A stretch of DNA of 44,682 bases from contig CABIWB010000006.1 of NCBI GenBank assembly GCA_902362275.1, positions 17,719-62,400 on the forward strand. Direction: 5' to 3'. This document shows, piece by piece, positions 7,124-13,913 of the stretch. Made by a program: the position numbers and the translations under genes. Each line of letters starts with the position of its first letter. Position 1 is the first letter of the stretch. A model generated the notes under the pieces. That model had not been told where the DNA came from and made no database searches. It was given only the letters and a program-made list of their open reading frames with translations. Origin of the DNA: Coriobacteriaceae bacterium. GTDB lineage: Bacteria > Actinomycetota > Coriobacteriia > Coriobacteriales > Coriobacteriaceae.

Positions 7124-9820
7124 CTACGAGAAGTCAGCAACCTGAGCAGTCAGTGCCACCAGGATCTCCTTGAGCTCAGCTGCACGGTCCTTCTTCTTCT
7201 GGACCACCGCGGGCGCGGCCTTGGCCACAAAGCCCTCGTTGGCGAGCGTCTTCTCGCAGCCGGCAAGCTCCTTCTGGGCAGCGGCGATCTCCTTCTCCAG
7301 GCGCGCCTTCTCGGCCGAAAGATCAACCTTGCCCTCGAGCACCACAAAGACCTCGACGCCACTGTCGACCACGGCGATGCTCGCGGCCGGCTTCTCAACG
7401 TCAGTACCCATGACCAGCGAAGCGGTATTCGCCAGCGGCTCAATGGTCGAGCGCAGGCTCTCGAGCTTCTCGATATCCTCGGCACCGGCGCGCACGGCAA
7501 CGTCAAGCTCGGCCTTGGGGCTCAAGCGGTAACGCGAACGCGTGGCGCGGGCGGCGGACACGACGGTACGGCACAGTTCAAACGCGCGCTCGGCGGGCTC
7601 ATCGACATACTTGGCGTAGTCGGCGGGCTCCGGCCACTTGGCGATCATGAGCGCCTCGGCGCGGTCCACGTTGCCCTCGGCGTCCAGATCGAGCACGCTC
7701 GCCGGCATGTTGTCCCAGATCTCCTCGGTAACAAACGGCATAAGCGGGTGCATCAGGCGAATGGAGGTATCGAGCACAAAGATCAGGTTGCGCTGCGCCT
7801 GAAGACGACCCTCGCCCTTCAGGCGGGCCTTGGTGACCTCGACGTACCAGTCGCAGACCTCGTTCCAGAAGAACTGCTGCACGCCGCGGGCCATGTCACC
7901 AAAGGTGTAGTTCTCGATACCTTCGGTGACCATCTTCACGGCCTTGGCCAGGCGGCTGAACATCCAGGCGTCGGCCGGCGTCTCAACGACGGGCTCGCCG
8001 GGCGTGTAGCCCTCCATGTTCATAAGCAGGAAACGGCTGGCGTTCCAGATCTTGGTCACAAACGACTTGGCCTGCTCGGTGCGCGGGCTGTCGATAAGCT
8101 TTTTGGTCTTCTTGTCGATGTTCGCATCGAACTTGACGTCCTGGTTGTTGGTGCACAGCGTCAGCAGGTTGAAGCGCATCGCGTCGGCGCCGTACATGCC
8201 AATGAGGTCCATGGGGTCAACGCCGTTGCCCTTGGACTTGGACATGCGGCTGCCGTCCTTGGCAAGGATCGTCGGGTAGATGACGACGTCCTCAAACGGC
8301 ACCTCGTCAAGGAAGTACAGCGAGCTCATGACCATGCGGGCGACCCACAGCGCGATGATATCGCGCGCGGTGACGAGCGCCGTCGTGGGGTGATGACCCT
8401 CGAGCAGTTCCGGCTTTTGCGGCCAGCCCTGCGTGGCAAAGGTCCACAGCTGCGAGCTGAACCAGGTGTCCAGCACGTTCTCGTCCTGATGCACGTGATG
8501 ACCGCCGCACTTAGGGCACACGTCGGTGTCCTCGGTCAGGGCGTCCTCCCAGCCGCAGTCCTCGCAGTAGAACACGGGGATGCGGTGGCCCCACCACAGC
8601 TGGCGGCTGATACACCAATCCTTAAGGTTCTCCATCCAAGTGGTGTAGGTCTGCGTCCAGCGCGCGGGGTGGAAGGTGACCTTGCCGGAGTTGACGGCGT
8701 CGAGCGCCGGCCCCTTGAGCTTGTCGACGGCGACGAACCACTGCTCAGAAAGCCACGGCTCAAGCGCGGCGTCGCAACGGTAGCAGTGCATGACGGAGTG
8801 ATCGAGGTCCTCGACGTGATCGAGCAGGTCGTGCTCCTCGAACCACTTGATGACGGCCTCGCGGCACTCGTCGCGGTTCATGCCGGTGAACTCGCCGTAG
8901 CCTTCGACGACCACCGCGTGCTCGTCGAAGATGTTGATCTGCGGCAGGTCGTGAGCCTGACCCATGGCGTAGTCGTTGGGGTCGTGGGCCGGAGTAACCT
9001 TAACGAAGCCGGAACCGAAGTTGGCGTCGACATGCCAATCCTCAAAGATGGGGATCTCACGGTCGACGATGGGAAGCTTGACGGTCTTGCCCACGAAGGC
9101 GGCCTTCTCGGGGTCCTTCGGGGAGACGGCGACGCCCGTGTCGCCGAGCATGGTCTCGGGGCGCGTGGTGGCGACGACGATGTAGTCCTGGCCGTTGACC
9201 GGCTCGGTCAGCGGGTAGCGCAGGTGCCACAGGTGGCCCTTCTCGTCCTTGTACTCGGCCTCGTCGTCCGAGATGGCGGTGGTGCAGTTGGGGCACCAGT
9301 TGACGATGCGCTTGCCACGGTAGATCAGGCCGTCGTGGTACCAGTCGCAGAAGACCTTGCGCACGGCCTGGGCGTAGTCCTCGTCCATGGTGAAGCGCTC
9401 GTTGTCGAAATCGACGGAGCAGCCCATACGCTTGATCTGCTCGACGATGATGCCGCCGTACTCGTGAGTCCAATCCCAGCAAGCGTCGACAAACTTGTCG
9501 CGGCCGATCTCCAGGCGGCTGATGCCCTCACTCTTGAGCTTCTTGTCGACCTTAGTCTGCGTGGCGATACCGGCGTGGTCGGTACCCAGCACCCAACGCG
9601 TGGACTTGCCGCGCATGCGGGCCATACGGATGATGGCGTCCTGGATGGAGTCGTCGGTGGCGTGACCCATGTGGAGCTTGCCGGTCACGTTGGGAGGCGG
9701 AATGGTGACGGTGCAGTCGCCCACGCCCTCACGGCGCTTGTAGTAGCCGCCGTCGAGCCACTTCTGCAGGATCGCCGGCTCGTTGGTCGACGGATCGTAG
9801 TTCTTGGGCATCTCTTCCAT
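7124..9820 (-). CDS. valS: Valine--tRNA ligase
   Basis: This 898-residue class I aminoacyl-tRNA synthetase charges tRNA-Val. The HIGH-type motif is HMGH (residues 50-53, in PNVTGKLHMGHATDD) and the KMSKS-type motif is RMSKS (525-529). The large CP1 editing domain between them includes the TTRPETMLGDTGVAVSP signature. A zinc-type insert (YCEDCGW...CPKCGG) follows. The C-terminal tail is the coiled-coil arm of ValRS (KARLEKEIAAAQKELAGCEK). The start is ATG 9820 behind GGGAGAGA; length is normal for the short bacterial type. The transcript begins with a large palindrome (9841-9956) and ends at another (7004-7104). I found no T-box signature in the leader. Confidence 0.95.
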   Translation of the reverse strand: MEEMPKNYDPSTNEPAILQKWLDGGYYKRREGVGDCTVTIPPPNVTGKLHMGHATDDSIQDAIIRMARMRGKSTRWVLGTDHAGIATQTKVDKKLKSEGISRLEIGRDKFVDACWDWTHEYGGIIVEQIKRMGCSVDFDNERFTMDEDYAQAVRKVFCDWYHDGLIYRGKRIVNWCPNCTTAISDDEAEYKDEKGHLWHLRYPLTEPVNGQDYIVVATTRPETMLGDTGVAVSPKDPEKAAFVGKTVKLPIVDREIPIFEDWHVDANFGSGFVKVTPAHDPNDYAMGQAHDLPQINIFDEHAVVVEGYGEFTGMNRDECREAVIKWFEEHDLLDHVEDLDHSVMHCYRCDAALEPWLSEQWFVAVDKLKGPALDAVNSGKVTFHPARWTQTYTTWMENLKDWCISRQLWWGHRIPVFYCEDCGWEDALTEDTDVCPKCGGHHVHQDENVLDTWFSSQLWTFATQGWPQKPELLEGHHPTTALVTARDIIALWVARMVMSSLYFLDEVPFEDVVIYPTILAKDGSRMSKSKGNGVDPMDLIGMYGADAMRFNLLTLCTNNQDVKFDANIDKKTKKLIDSPRTEQAKSFVTKIWNASRFLLMNMEGYTPGEPVVETPADAWMFSRLAKAVKMVTEGIENYTFGDMARGVQQFFWNEVCDWYVEVTKARLKGEGRLQAQRNLIFVLDTSIRLMHPLMPFVTEEIWDNMPASVLDLDAEGNVDRAEALMIAKWPEPADYAKYVDEPAERAFELCRTVVSAARATRSRYRLSPKAELDVAVRAGAEDIEKLESLRSTIEPLANTASLVMGTDVEKPAASIAVVDSGVEVFVVLEGKVDLSAEKARLEKEIAAAQKELAGCEKTLANEGFVAKAAPAVVQKKKDRAAELKEILVALTAQVADFS

Positions 9821-9840
9821 ATATCTCTCCCTGTCCCGCC

Positions 9841-9956
9841 GGGGAGAAATGTAGGCCCGTTTTTCGCTCGGTCAGGTCCTGGGCTCGCTCGAAGACCACA
9901 TTAAGTGGTCTTCGGCTCGTGCGGAATCTACGAAAATCGGGCCTACATTCCTCCCC
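9841..9956. repeat. Nested palindromic element B in the valS leader
   Basis: The outer arms GGGGAGAAATGTAGGCCCG... (9841-9866) and its near reverse complement (9931-9956) pair over about 26 bp with three mismatches. The inner hairpin is GAAGACCAC (9891-9899), loop ATTAA, GTGGTCTTC (9905-9913). Read on the minus strand it shares TTCCGCACG, CACTTAATGTG and CCAGGAC.TGACCGAGCG with element A, in the same order. It ends 20 bp before the valS start codon, so it would be in the mRNA leader. Orientation is toward valS. Confidence 0.75.
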
Positions 9957-10050
9957 TTAGGTATCGATTACTTCAGTCTGTAATGACTTCGCTGAGGCTT
10001 AAACAATCACACAGAATAGCACAGGTAGTTAGGGTTATTGCGTATATATA
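9957..10050. other. Probable valS promoter region
   Basis: This A/T-richer stretch between element B and the clpX terminator carries no gene. As the only non-structured sequence upstream of valS, it should contain its promoter; I cannot assign -35 and -10 boxes with confidence. Confidence 0.35.
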
Positions 10051-10086
10051 AAATAGCCTCCGACCGCGGGCGGTCAGAGGCTATTT
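10051..10086 (-). terminator. Intrinsic terminator of the tig-clpP-clpX operon
   Basis: Read on the minus strand, AAATAGCCTC...GACCG, loop CCCG, CGGTC...GAGGCTATTT forms a stem of about 16 bp with one mismatch, followed by TTATATATA. It lies 22 bp after the clpX stop. Confidence 0.9.
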
Positions 10087-10107
10087 GCAAACACGTTTTA
10101 GGCTGGT

Positions 10108-11514
10108 TTACCCGTAGATGCGTTGGGGCTGTTCTTCGCCCTTTACGGAGGCTTCGGTCACGATGACCTTGGTGACGCCTTCCTCGCTGGGAAGGTCGAA
10201 CATCGTCTGTTGCAGCACGTCCTCGCAGATGGAGCGCAGGCCGCGGGCGCCGGTCTTGCGGGCAAGCGCCATGCGGGCGATCTCGTGCAGGGCGGCGTCC
10301 TCAAACTCAAGCTCAACGTCCTCGAGCTGGAACATCTTGCGGTACTGGCGCACCACGGCGTTCTTGGGCTCGGTCAGGATCGACACCAGGTCGTCCTCGT
10401 CGAGCGCCTGCGTCTGGGTGACGACAGGCGTACGGCCCACGAACTCGGGAATCATGCCAAAGGCGTTGAGGTCCTGCGGGAGTACCTGACGCAGCAGGTC
10501 GTTCTCGTCGACCGAGGTGGGGCCGGCGATCTCGGAGTTGAAGCCCACGCCCTTGTTGCCCACGCGATCGGCAATGATCTTGTCCAGGCCTACAAAGGCA
10601 CCGCCGCAGATAAACAGGATGTTAGTCGTGTCGATCTGCAGCAGCTCCTGCTGGGGATGCTTGCGGCCGCCGGTGGGCGGAACGCTTGCCACCGTGCCCT
10701 CAAGAATCTTAAGCAGCGCCTGCTGAACGCCCTCGCCTGAGACATCGCGGGTAATGGAGAGGTTCTCGGCCTTGCGGGCGATCTTGTCAATCTCATCCAC
10801 GTAGATAATGCCCACCTGAGCACGCTCAATGTCGCCATCGGCAGCATTGATGAGCTTGAGCAGGATATTCTCCACGTCCTCGCCCACGTAACCAGCCTCG
10901 GTGAGCGCGGTGGCATCGGCGATGGCAAACGGCACCTCGAGGATGCGCGCGAGCGTCTGGGCCAGCAGCGTCTTGCCGGTACCAGTGGGACCGAGCAGCA
11001 GGATGTTGGACTTGGCGAGCTCCACATCGTCCATGTCATCGTCAAGCTGCGAGTCCAAACCGTCGTCAAAGGCCGAAAGCGCAGCGCCGCCCTCGATGAC
11101 GCGGCGATAGTGGTTGTACACGGCAACCGACATGGCGCGCTTGGCGTCCTCTTGGCCCATGACATAAGCCGAAAGCTCGTCATAGATCTCGTGCGGCGTC
11201 GGCACGTGCGTGATGACCTGGCGATCGTCCTCGAGCTCAAAACCCTCGTTCTCGGGGTCCGCGGCGGGCTGCCCAGCAGCCTGGCCGTGGTCGTTGAGGA
11301 AGCCCGGCAGCTTGCCGTTGCGGGCAGCGTCCATAAAGTCCGAAGCCAGCGACTCCTCCAGAATCTCGGAGCAGGCGGCGACGCACTCGTCACAGATAAA
11401 GATGTTGGTCGGGCCCTTTACAAGGCGGCGAACCTGCCCCTGCTCTTTTCCGCAAAAGGAGCAGCGGATGGGGTTGCCGTTCTCGTCAAAGTTGTCCTGC
11501 ATGTTACCTGCCAT
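10108..11514 (-). CDS. clpX: ATP-dependent Clp protease ATP-binding subunit ClpX
   Basis: This 468-residue AAA+ unfoldase feeds substrates to ClpP. The N-terminal zinc-binding domain has C18-x2-C21 and C41-x2-C44 ([14 protein letters not shown]). Walker A is GPTGTGKT (175-182), the pore loop is GYVG (208-211), and Walker B is [10 protein letters not shown] (235-244). The [20 protein letters not shown] block and the C-terminal ClpB-D2-type small domain are intact. An acidic insert (about residues 150-163, [14 protein letters not shown]) lengthens the linker before Walker A, and a Pro/Ala/Asp/Glu-rich linker follows the zinc domain. It starts 1 bp after clpP, and a terminator follows it. Confidence 0.95.
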   Translation of the reverse strand: MAGNMQDNFDENGNPIRCSFCGKEQGQVRRLVKGPTNIFICDECVAACSEILEESLASDFMDAARNGKLPGFLNDHGQAAGQPAADPENEGFELEDDRQVITHVPTPHEIYDELSAYVMGQEDAKRAMSVAVYNHYRRVIEGGAALSAFDDGLDSQLDDDMDDVELAKSNILLLGPTGTGKTLLAQTLARILEVPFAIADATALTEAGYVGEDVENILLKLINAADGDIERAQVGIIYVDEIDKIARKAENLSITRDVSGEGVQQALLKILEGTVASVPPTGGRKHPQQELLQIDTTNILFICGGAFVGLDKIIADRVGNKGVGFNSEIAGPTSVDENDLLRQVLPQDLNAFGMIPEFVGRTPVVTQTQALDEDDLVSILTEPKNAVVRQYRKMFQLEDVELEFEDAALHEIARMALARKTGARGLRSICEDVLQQTMFDLPSEEGVTKVIVTEASVKGEEQPQRIYG

Positions 11515-11515
11515 C

Positions 11516-12136
11516 CTAGACGTCCTTCGCGGCGAGATCGCGCGAGGTGACGATACGGTCGATCAGACCGTAGTCGAGGGCTTCGGCAGCGGTCAGGTAG
11601 TTGTCGCGCTCGGTGTCGGCCTGGACCTTCTCGATGGGCTGGCCCGAGGCGTCGGACAGGATCTGGTTGAGCTCGCGGCGAGTCTTCTTGATCTCCTCGG
11701 CAACGATCTCAATCTCGGTCTGCTGACCCTGGGCACCGCCGCTGGGCTGGTGAATCATGACCTTGGAGTGCGGCAGGCAGAAGCGCTTACCCTTAGCGCC
11801 GGCCGAAAGCAGCACGGCGGCCATGGACGCAGCCATACCGACGCAGATGGTGGAGACCTGCGGCTTGATAAAGTTCATGGTGTCCAGAATCGCCAGGCCG
11901 GAGTAGACCTCGCCACCGGGCGAATTGATGTAGAGCGAGATATCCTTCTCGGCATCCTGGCTCTCAAGATGCAGCAGCTGGGCAACGACCAGGTTGGCGC
12001 TGACGGAGTTGATCTCCTCGCCCAAAAAGATGATGCGGTCGTTGAGCAGGCGCGAATAGATATCGTAGCTGCGCTCGCCGCGCGGTGTCTGCTCGATAAC
12101 GTATGGCACGAGGGCGGAATCGAACTTAGCGATCAT
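11516..12136 (-). CDS. clpP: ATP-dependent Clp protease proteolytic subunit ClpP
   Basis: This serine peptidase forms the tetradecameric chamber with ClpX. With the start at ATG 12136 the protein has 206 residues and the catalytic triad is S104 ([10 protein letters not shown]), H129 ([10 protein letters not shown]) and D178 (TERDNYLTA), the spacing seen in canonical ClpP. I chose this ATG because GGAG lies 6 nt upstream; in-frame ATGs at 12142, 12148 and 12166 would add up to 10 residues and cannot be excluded. It sits between tig and clpX, the usual order in bacteria. Confidence 0.93.
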   Translation of the reverse strand: MIAKFDSALVPYVIEQTPRGERSYDIYSRLLNDRIIFLGEEINSVSANLVVAQLLHLESQDAEKDISLYINSPGGEVYSGLAILDTMNFIKPQVSTICVGMAASMAAVLLSAGAKGKRFCLPHSKVMIHQPSGGAQGQQTEIEIVAEEIKKTRRELNQILSDASGQPIEKVQADTERDNYLTAAEALDYGLIDRIVTSRDLAAKDV

Positions 12137-12183
12137 ACGCATCTCCATTTCTCTCTTGCGGACCAAATTGGTTCTAGATAAAC

Positions 12184-12222
12184 GTACGGTGCCCGCATGC
12201 TATGCATTGGCTGGCACCGTAC
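12184..12222 (-). terminator. Stem-loop between tig and clpP
   Basis: GTACGGTGCC (12184-12193) and GGCACCGTAC (12213-12222) form a perfect 10-bp stem around a 19-nt loop. On the minus strand it is followed by GTTTATCT, a weak U-tract, so it may be a partial terminator or an RNA-processing/stability hairpin that sets the tig to clpPX ratio. A second small palindrome (CCGGATAACCGG) lies just upstream of it. Confidence 0.55.
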
Positions 12223-12299
12223 GAAGCAACCGGATAACCGGTGTATAACTTTACCCCATCACGGGCGCACGCATGCGCTCGCGGGCAAGGTGGCGAGAA

Positions 12300-13598
12300 T
12301 TACTCGGCGTCCTTGGCGGTCTCGTCGACCTCGGTCACCTTGGCGTTCTCGACCAGGCGGTCGACGGCCTTGGAGCGACGGATGGACTCGCGGACGGCAG
12401 GCATGCGGCCATCGGCGATGAACTCGGCCTTGGAAGCCTCGACGTCCTTGACGCCGGCCTTCTCGAACTCGGCGTTGACGTCGTCCTCGGTGACCTCGAT
12501 CTTGAGCTCACGGGCGAGAGCGTCGAGCGCCAAGGACTCACGGGCAACGTCGTTGGCCTGCTTGTGCAGGTCGCCGATGAACTGCTCCATGGTCAGACCG
12601 GAAGCGGGCAGCCAGGTGTCCAGCGTCATGCCGCGGGCAGCGAGGTTGGACAGGAAGTTCTGGCCAAGCTCCTCAAAGACGGACTGCTCGTAGTCGGCAT
12701 CCATCTCGTCGAGCTGCAGGCGCTCGGCGAGAGCGGAGACGCAACGGTTCTCCTTCTCGGCCGGGAGGCGGGAAGCCTTGTCCTGCTCGATCTCGATCTT
12801 GATGGCGTCGCGCATGGCGTCGATGCTGTCGAAGCCAAAGTCGGACTTGACGAGCTCGTCGGTGAGCTCGGGGGTGTTGCGGACCTTAATACCCTTGACG
12901 GTGACCTCGACGGTGTGGGTCTCGGCCTCCTCGCCCTCCTCAGCCTCATCGGTCCAGGTGACGGACTTGACGTCGTCAACGTTGGCGCCGATCAGAGCCT
13001 CGTTGAACTCAGCGGGGTTGCTGTCGCTACCGGCGATGAGCATGCGGCCCTCGGCGGCGAAGTTGTCGGCGTTCTCGACAGCCTTGAGGTCGACGGTGAC
13101 GTAGTCCTCGGCCTCGACGGCACGGCCCTCGACGTCCTCGAAGGTGGCACGGTAGTTGAGGAGCATCTCGACCTGGTTGTTGATCTCGGACTCGGTGACC
13201 TCCGCAGGGGGCATCTCGATCTCGACGGCGTCGAAGGAGGAGAGCTCGGCAGCAGGACGCAGGGAGAACTCGACGGTGTAGGTGTAGTCCTCGTGATCCT
13301 TAGCGAGGTCGAGCTCCTTGTAGTCACCGCTCTTGGTGGGGACGATGTCCAGCTCGTTGAGGACGGCGGGCTCGTTGGCGGCGATCAGGTCGTTGGTGGC
13401 CTGAGCGAGGGTAGCCTCGGCGCCAAGAGCGGAGTCGATGACCGGACGGGGAGCCTTACCGGCGCGGAAGCCCGGGAAGCGGTACTTCTTGGCGGTGTCC
13501 TTGTAGGCCTTCTTGATCGCGGCGTCGACGTCGGCGGCCGGGATGGTGACCGTAGCGGTGAGCTTGGCGTCCTTGACGTCAGAAGCGGTGATGTTCAA
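12300..13598 (-). CDS. tig: Trigger factor, ribosome-associated chaperone and peptidyl-prolyl isomerase
   Basis: With a TTG start at 13598 this is a 432-residue protein. The N-terminal ribosome-binding domain has FPGFRAGKAPRPVID in place of the family signature GFRxGKxP. The middle FKBP-type domain (about 160-240) and the long helical C-terminal domain follow. I choose TTG (giving the N-terminus MNITASDVKDAK) because AGGAGG at 13605-13610 is exactly 6 nt upstream; the ATG at 13613 overlaps that ribosome-binding site and would add MRRNV. It heads the tig-clpP-clpX block, as in many bacteria. Confidence 0.9.
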   Translation of the reverse strand: MNITASDVKDAKLTATVTIPAADVDAAIKKAYKDTAKKYRFPGFRAGKAPRPVIDSALGAEATLAQATNDLIAANEPAVLNELDIVPTKSGDYKELDLAKDHEDYTYTVEFSLRPAAELSSFDAVEIEMPPAEVTESEINNQVEMLLNYRATFEDVEGRAVEAEDYVTVDLKAVENADNFAAEGRMLIAGSDSNPAEFNEALIGANVDDVKSVTWTDEAEEGEEAETHTVEVTVKGIKVRNTPELTDELVKSDFGFDSIDAMRDAIKIEIEQDKASRLPAEKENRCVSALAERLQLDEMDADYEQSVFEELGQNFLSNLAARGMTLDTWLPASGLTMEQFIGDLHKQANDVARESLALDALARELKIEVTEDDVNAEFEKAGVKDVEASKAEFIADGRMPAVRESIRRSKAVDRLVENAKVTEVDETAKDAE

Positions 13599-13689
13599 CA
13601 CGTTCCTCCTCATACTGCCCAGCTTATCTGAGGTGCTGGTACCTTTATGCAACAAAGAGTCGCGAGGGCATAAGCCGACGCGGGTGCGT

Positions 13690-13773
13690 TGGTGCGGGCG
13701 AAAGGACTCGAACCTTCACGGGAATCCCACCAGAACCTAAATCTGGCGCGTCTACCAATTCCGCCACGCCCGC
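13690..13773 (-). tRNA. tRNA-Leu (anticodon UAG)
   Basis: Read on the minus strand from 13773, the molecule begins GCGGGCGTGGCGGAATTGGT and ends with the encoded CCA at 13690-13692. The acceptor arm GCGGGCG pairs with CGCCCGC. The anticodon loop TTTAGGT is closed by CCAGA/TCTGG, giving anticodon TAG for CUA codons. The T-arm contains GGTTCGAGTCC. The 84-nt length includes the long variable arm of a leucine tRNA. Confidence 0.95.
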
Positions 13774-13859
13774 ATGAGCGCACAGACTAGGAATGATAGC
13801 AGATACGAGCGACAAGCGCACGCACACGTTTTACAGGCTCACGACCTCACCACGAGTGC
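13774..13859. other. Short spacer upstream of tRNA-Leu
   Basis: This 86-bp non-coding spacer lies between the tRNA 5' end and the terminator of the molybdenum hydroxylase operon. It should hold the tRNA promoter; TAGGAATGATAGC at about 13788-13800 is the only A/T-rich part. Confidence 0.3.
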
Positions 13860-13884
13860 AAAAGGCGGGGCGAGTTGCCCCGCC
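13860..13884 (-). terminator. Intrinsic terminator of the molybdenum hydroxylase operon
   Basis: On the minus strand, GGCGGGGC, loop AACTC, GCCCCGCC forms a perfect 8-bp GC stem (13864-13871 with 13877-13884), followed by TTTT. It lies 30 bp downstream of the stop codon. Confidence 0.9.
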
Positions 13885-13913
13885 CTGCCAATTACGACTT
13901 GTTCGCTGACCCG

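Noticed and set aside
7013..9904. A 963-codon open frame on the plus strand opposite valS
   Set aside because: It mirrors the valS coding sequence, has a His/Gly/Val/Leu-rich composition typical of antisense frames in high-GC DNA, and shows no recognisable domain.
9821..10050. A T-box riboswitch in the valS leader
   Set aside because: I found no T-box sequence of the AGGGTGGnACCGCG kind; the structure there is the nested palindrome B.
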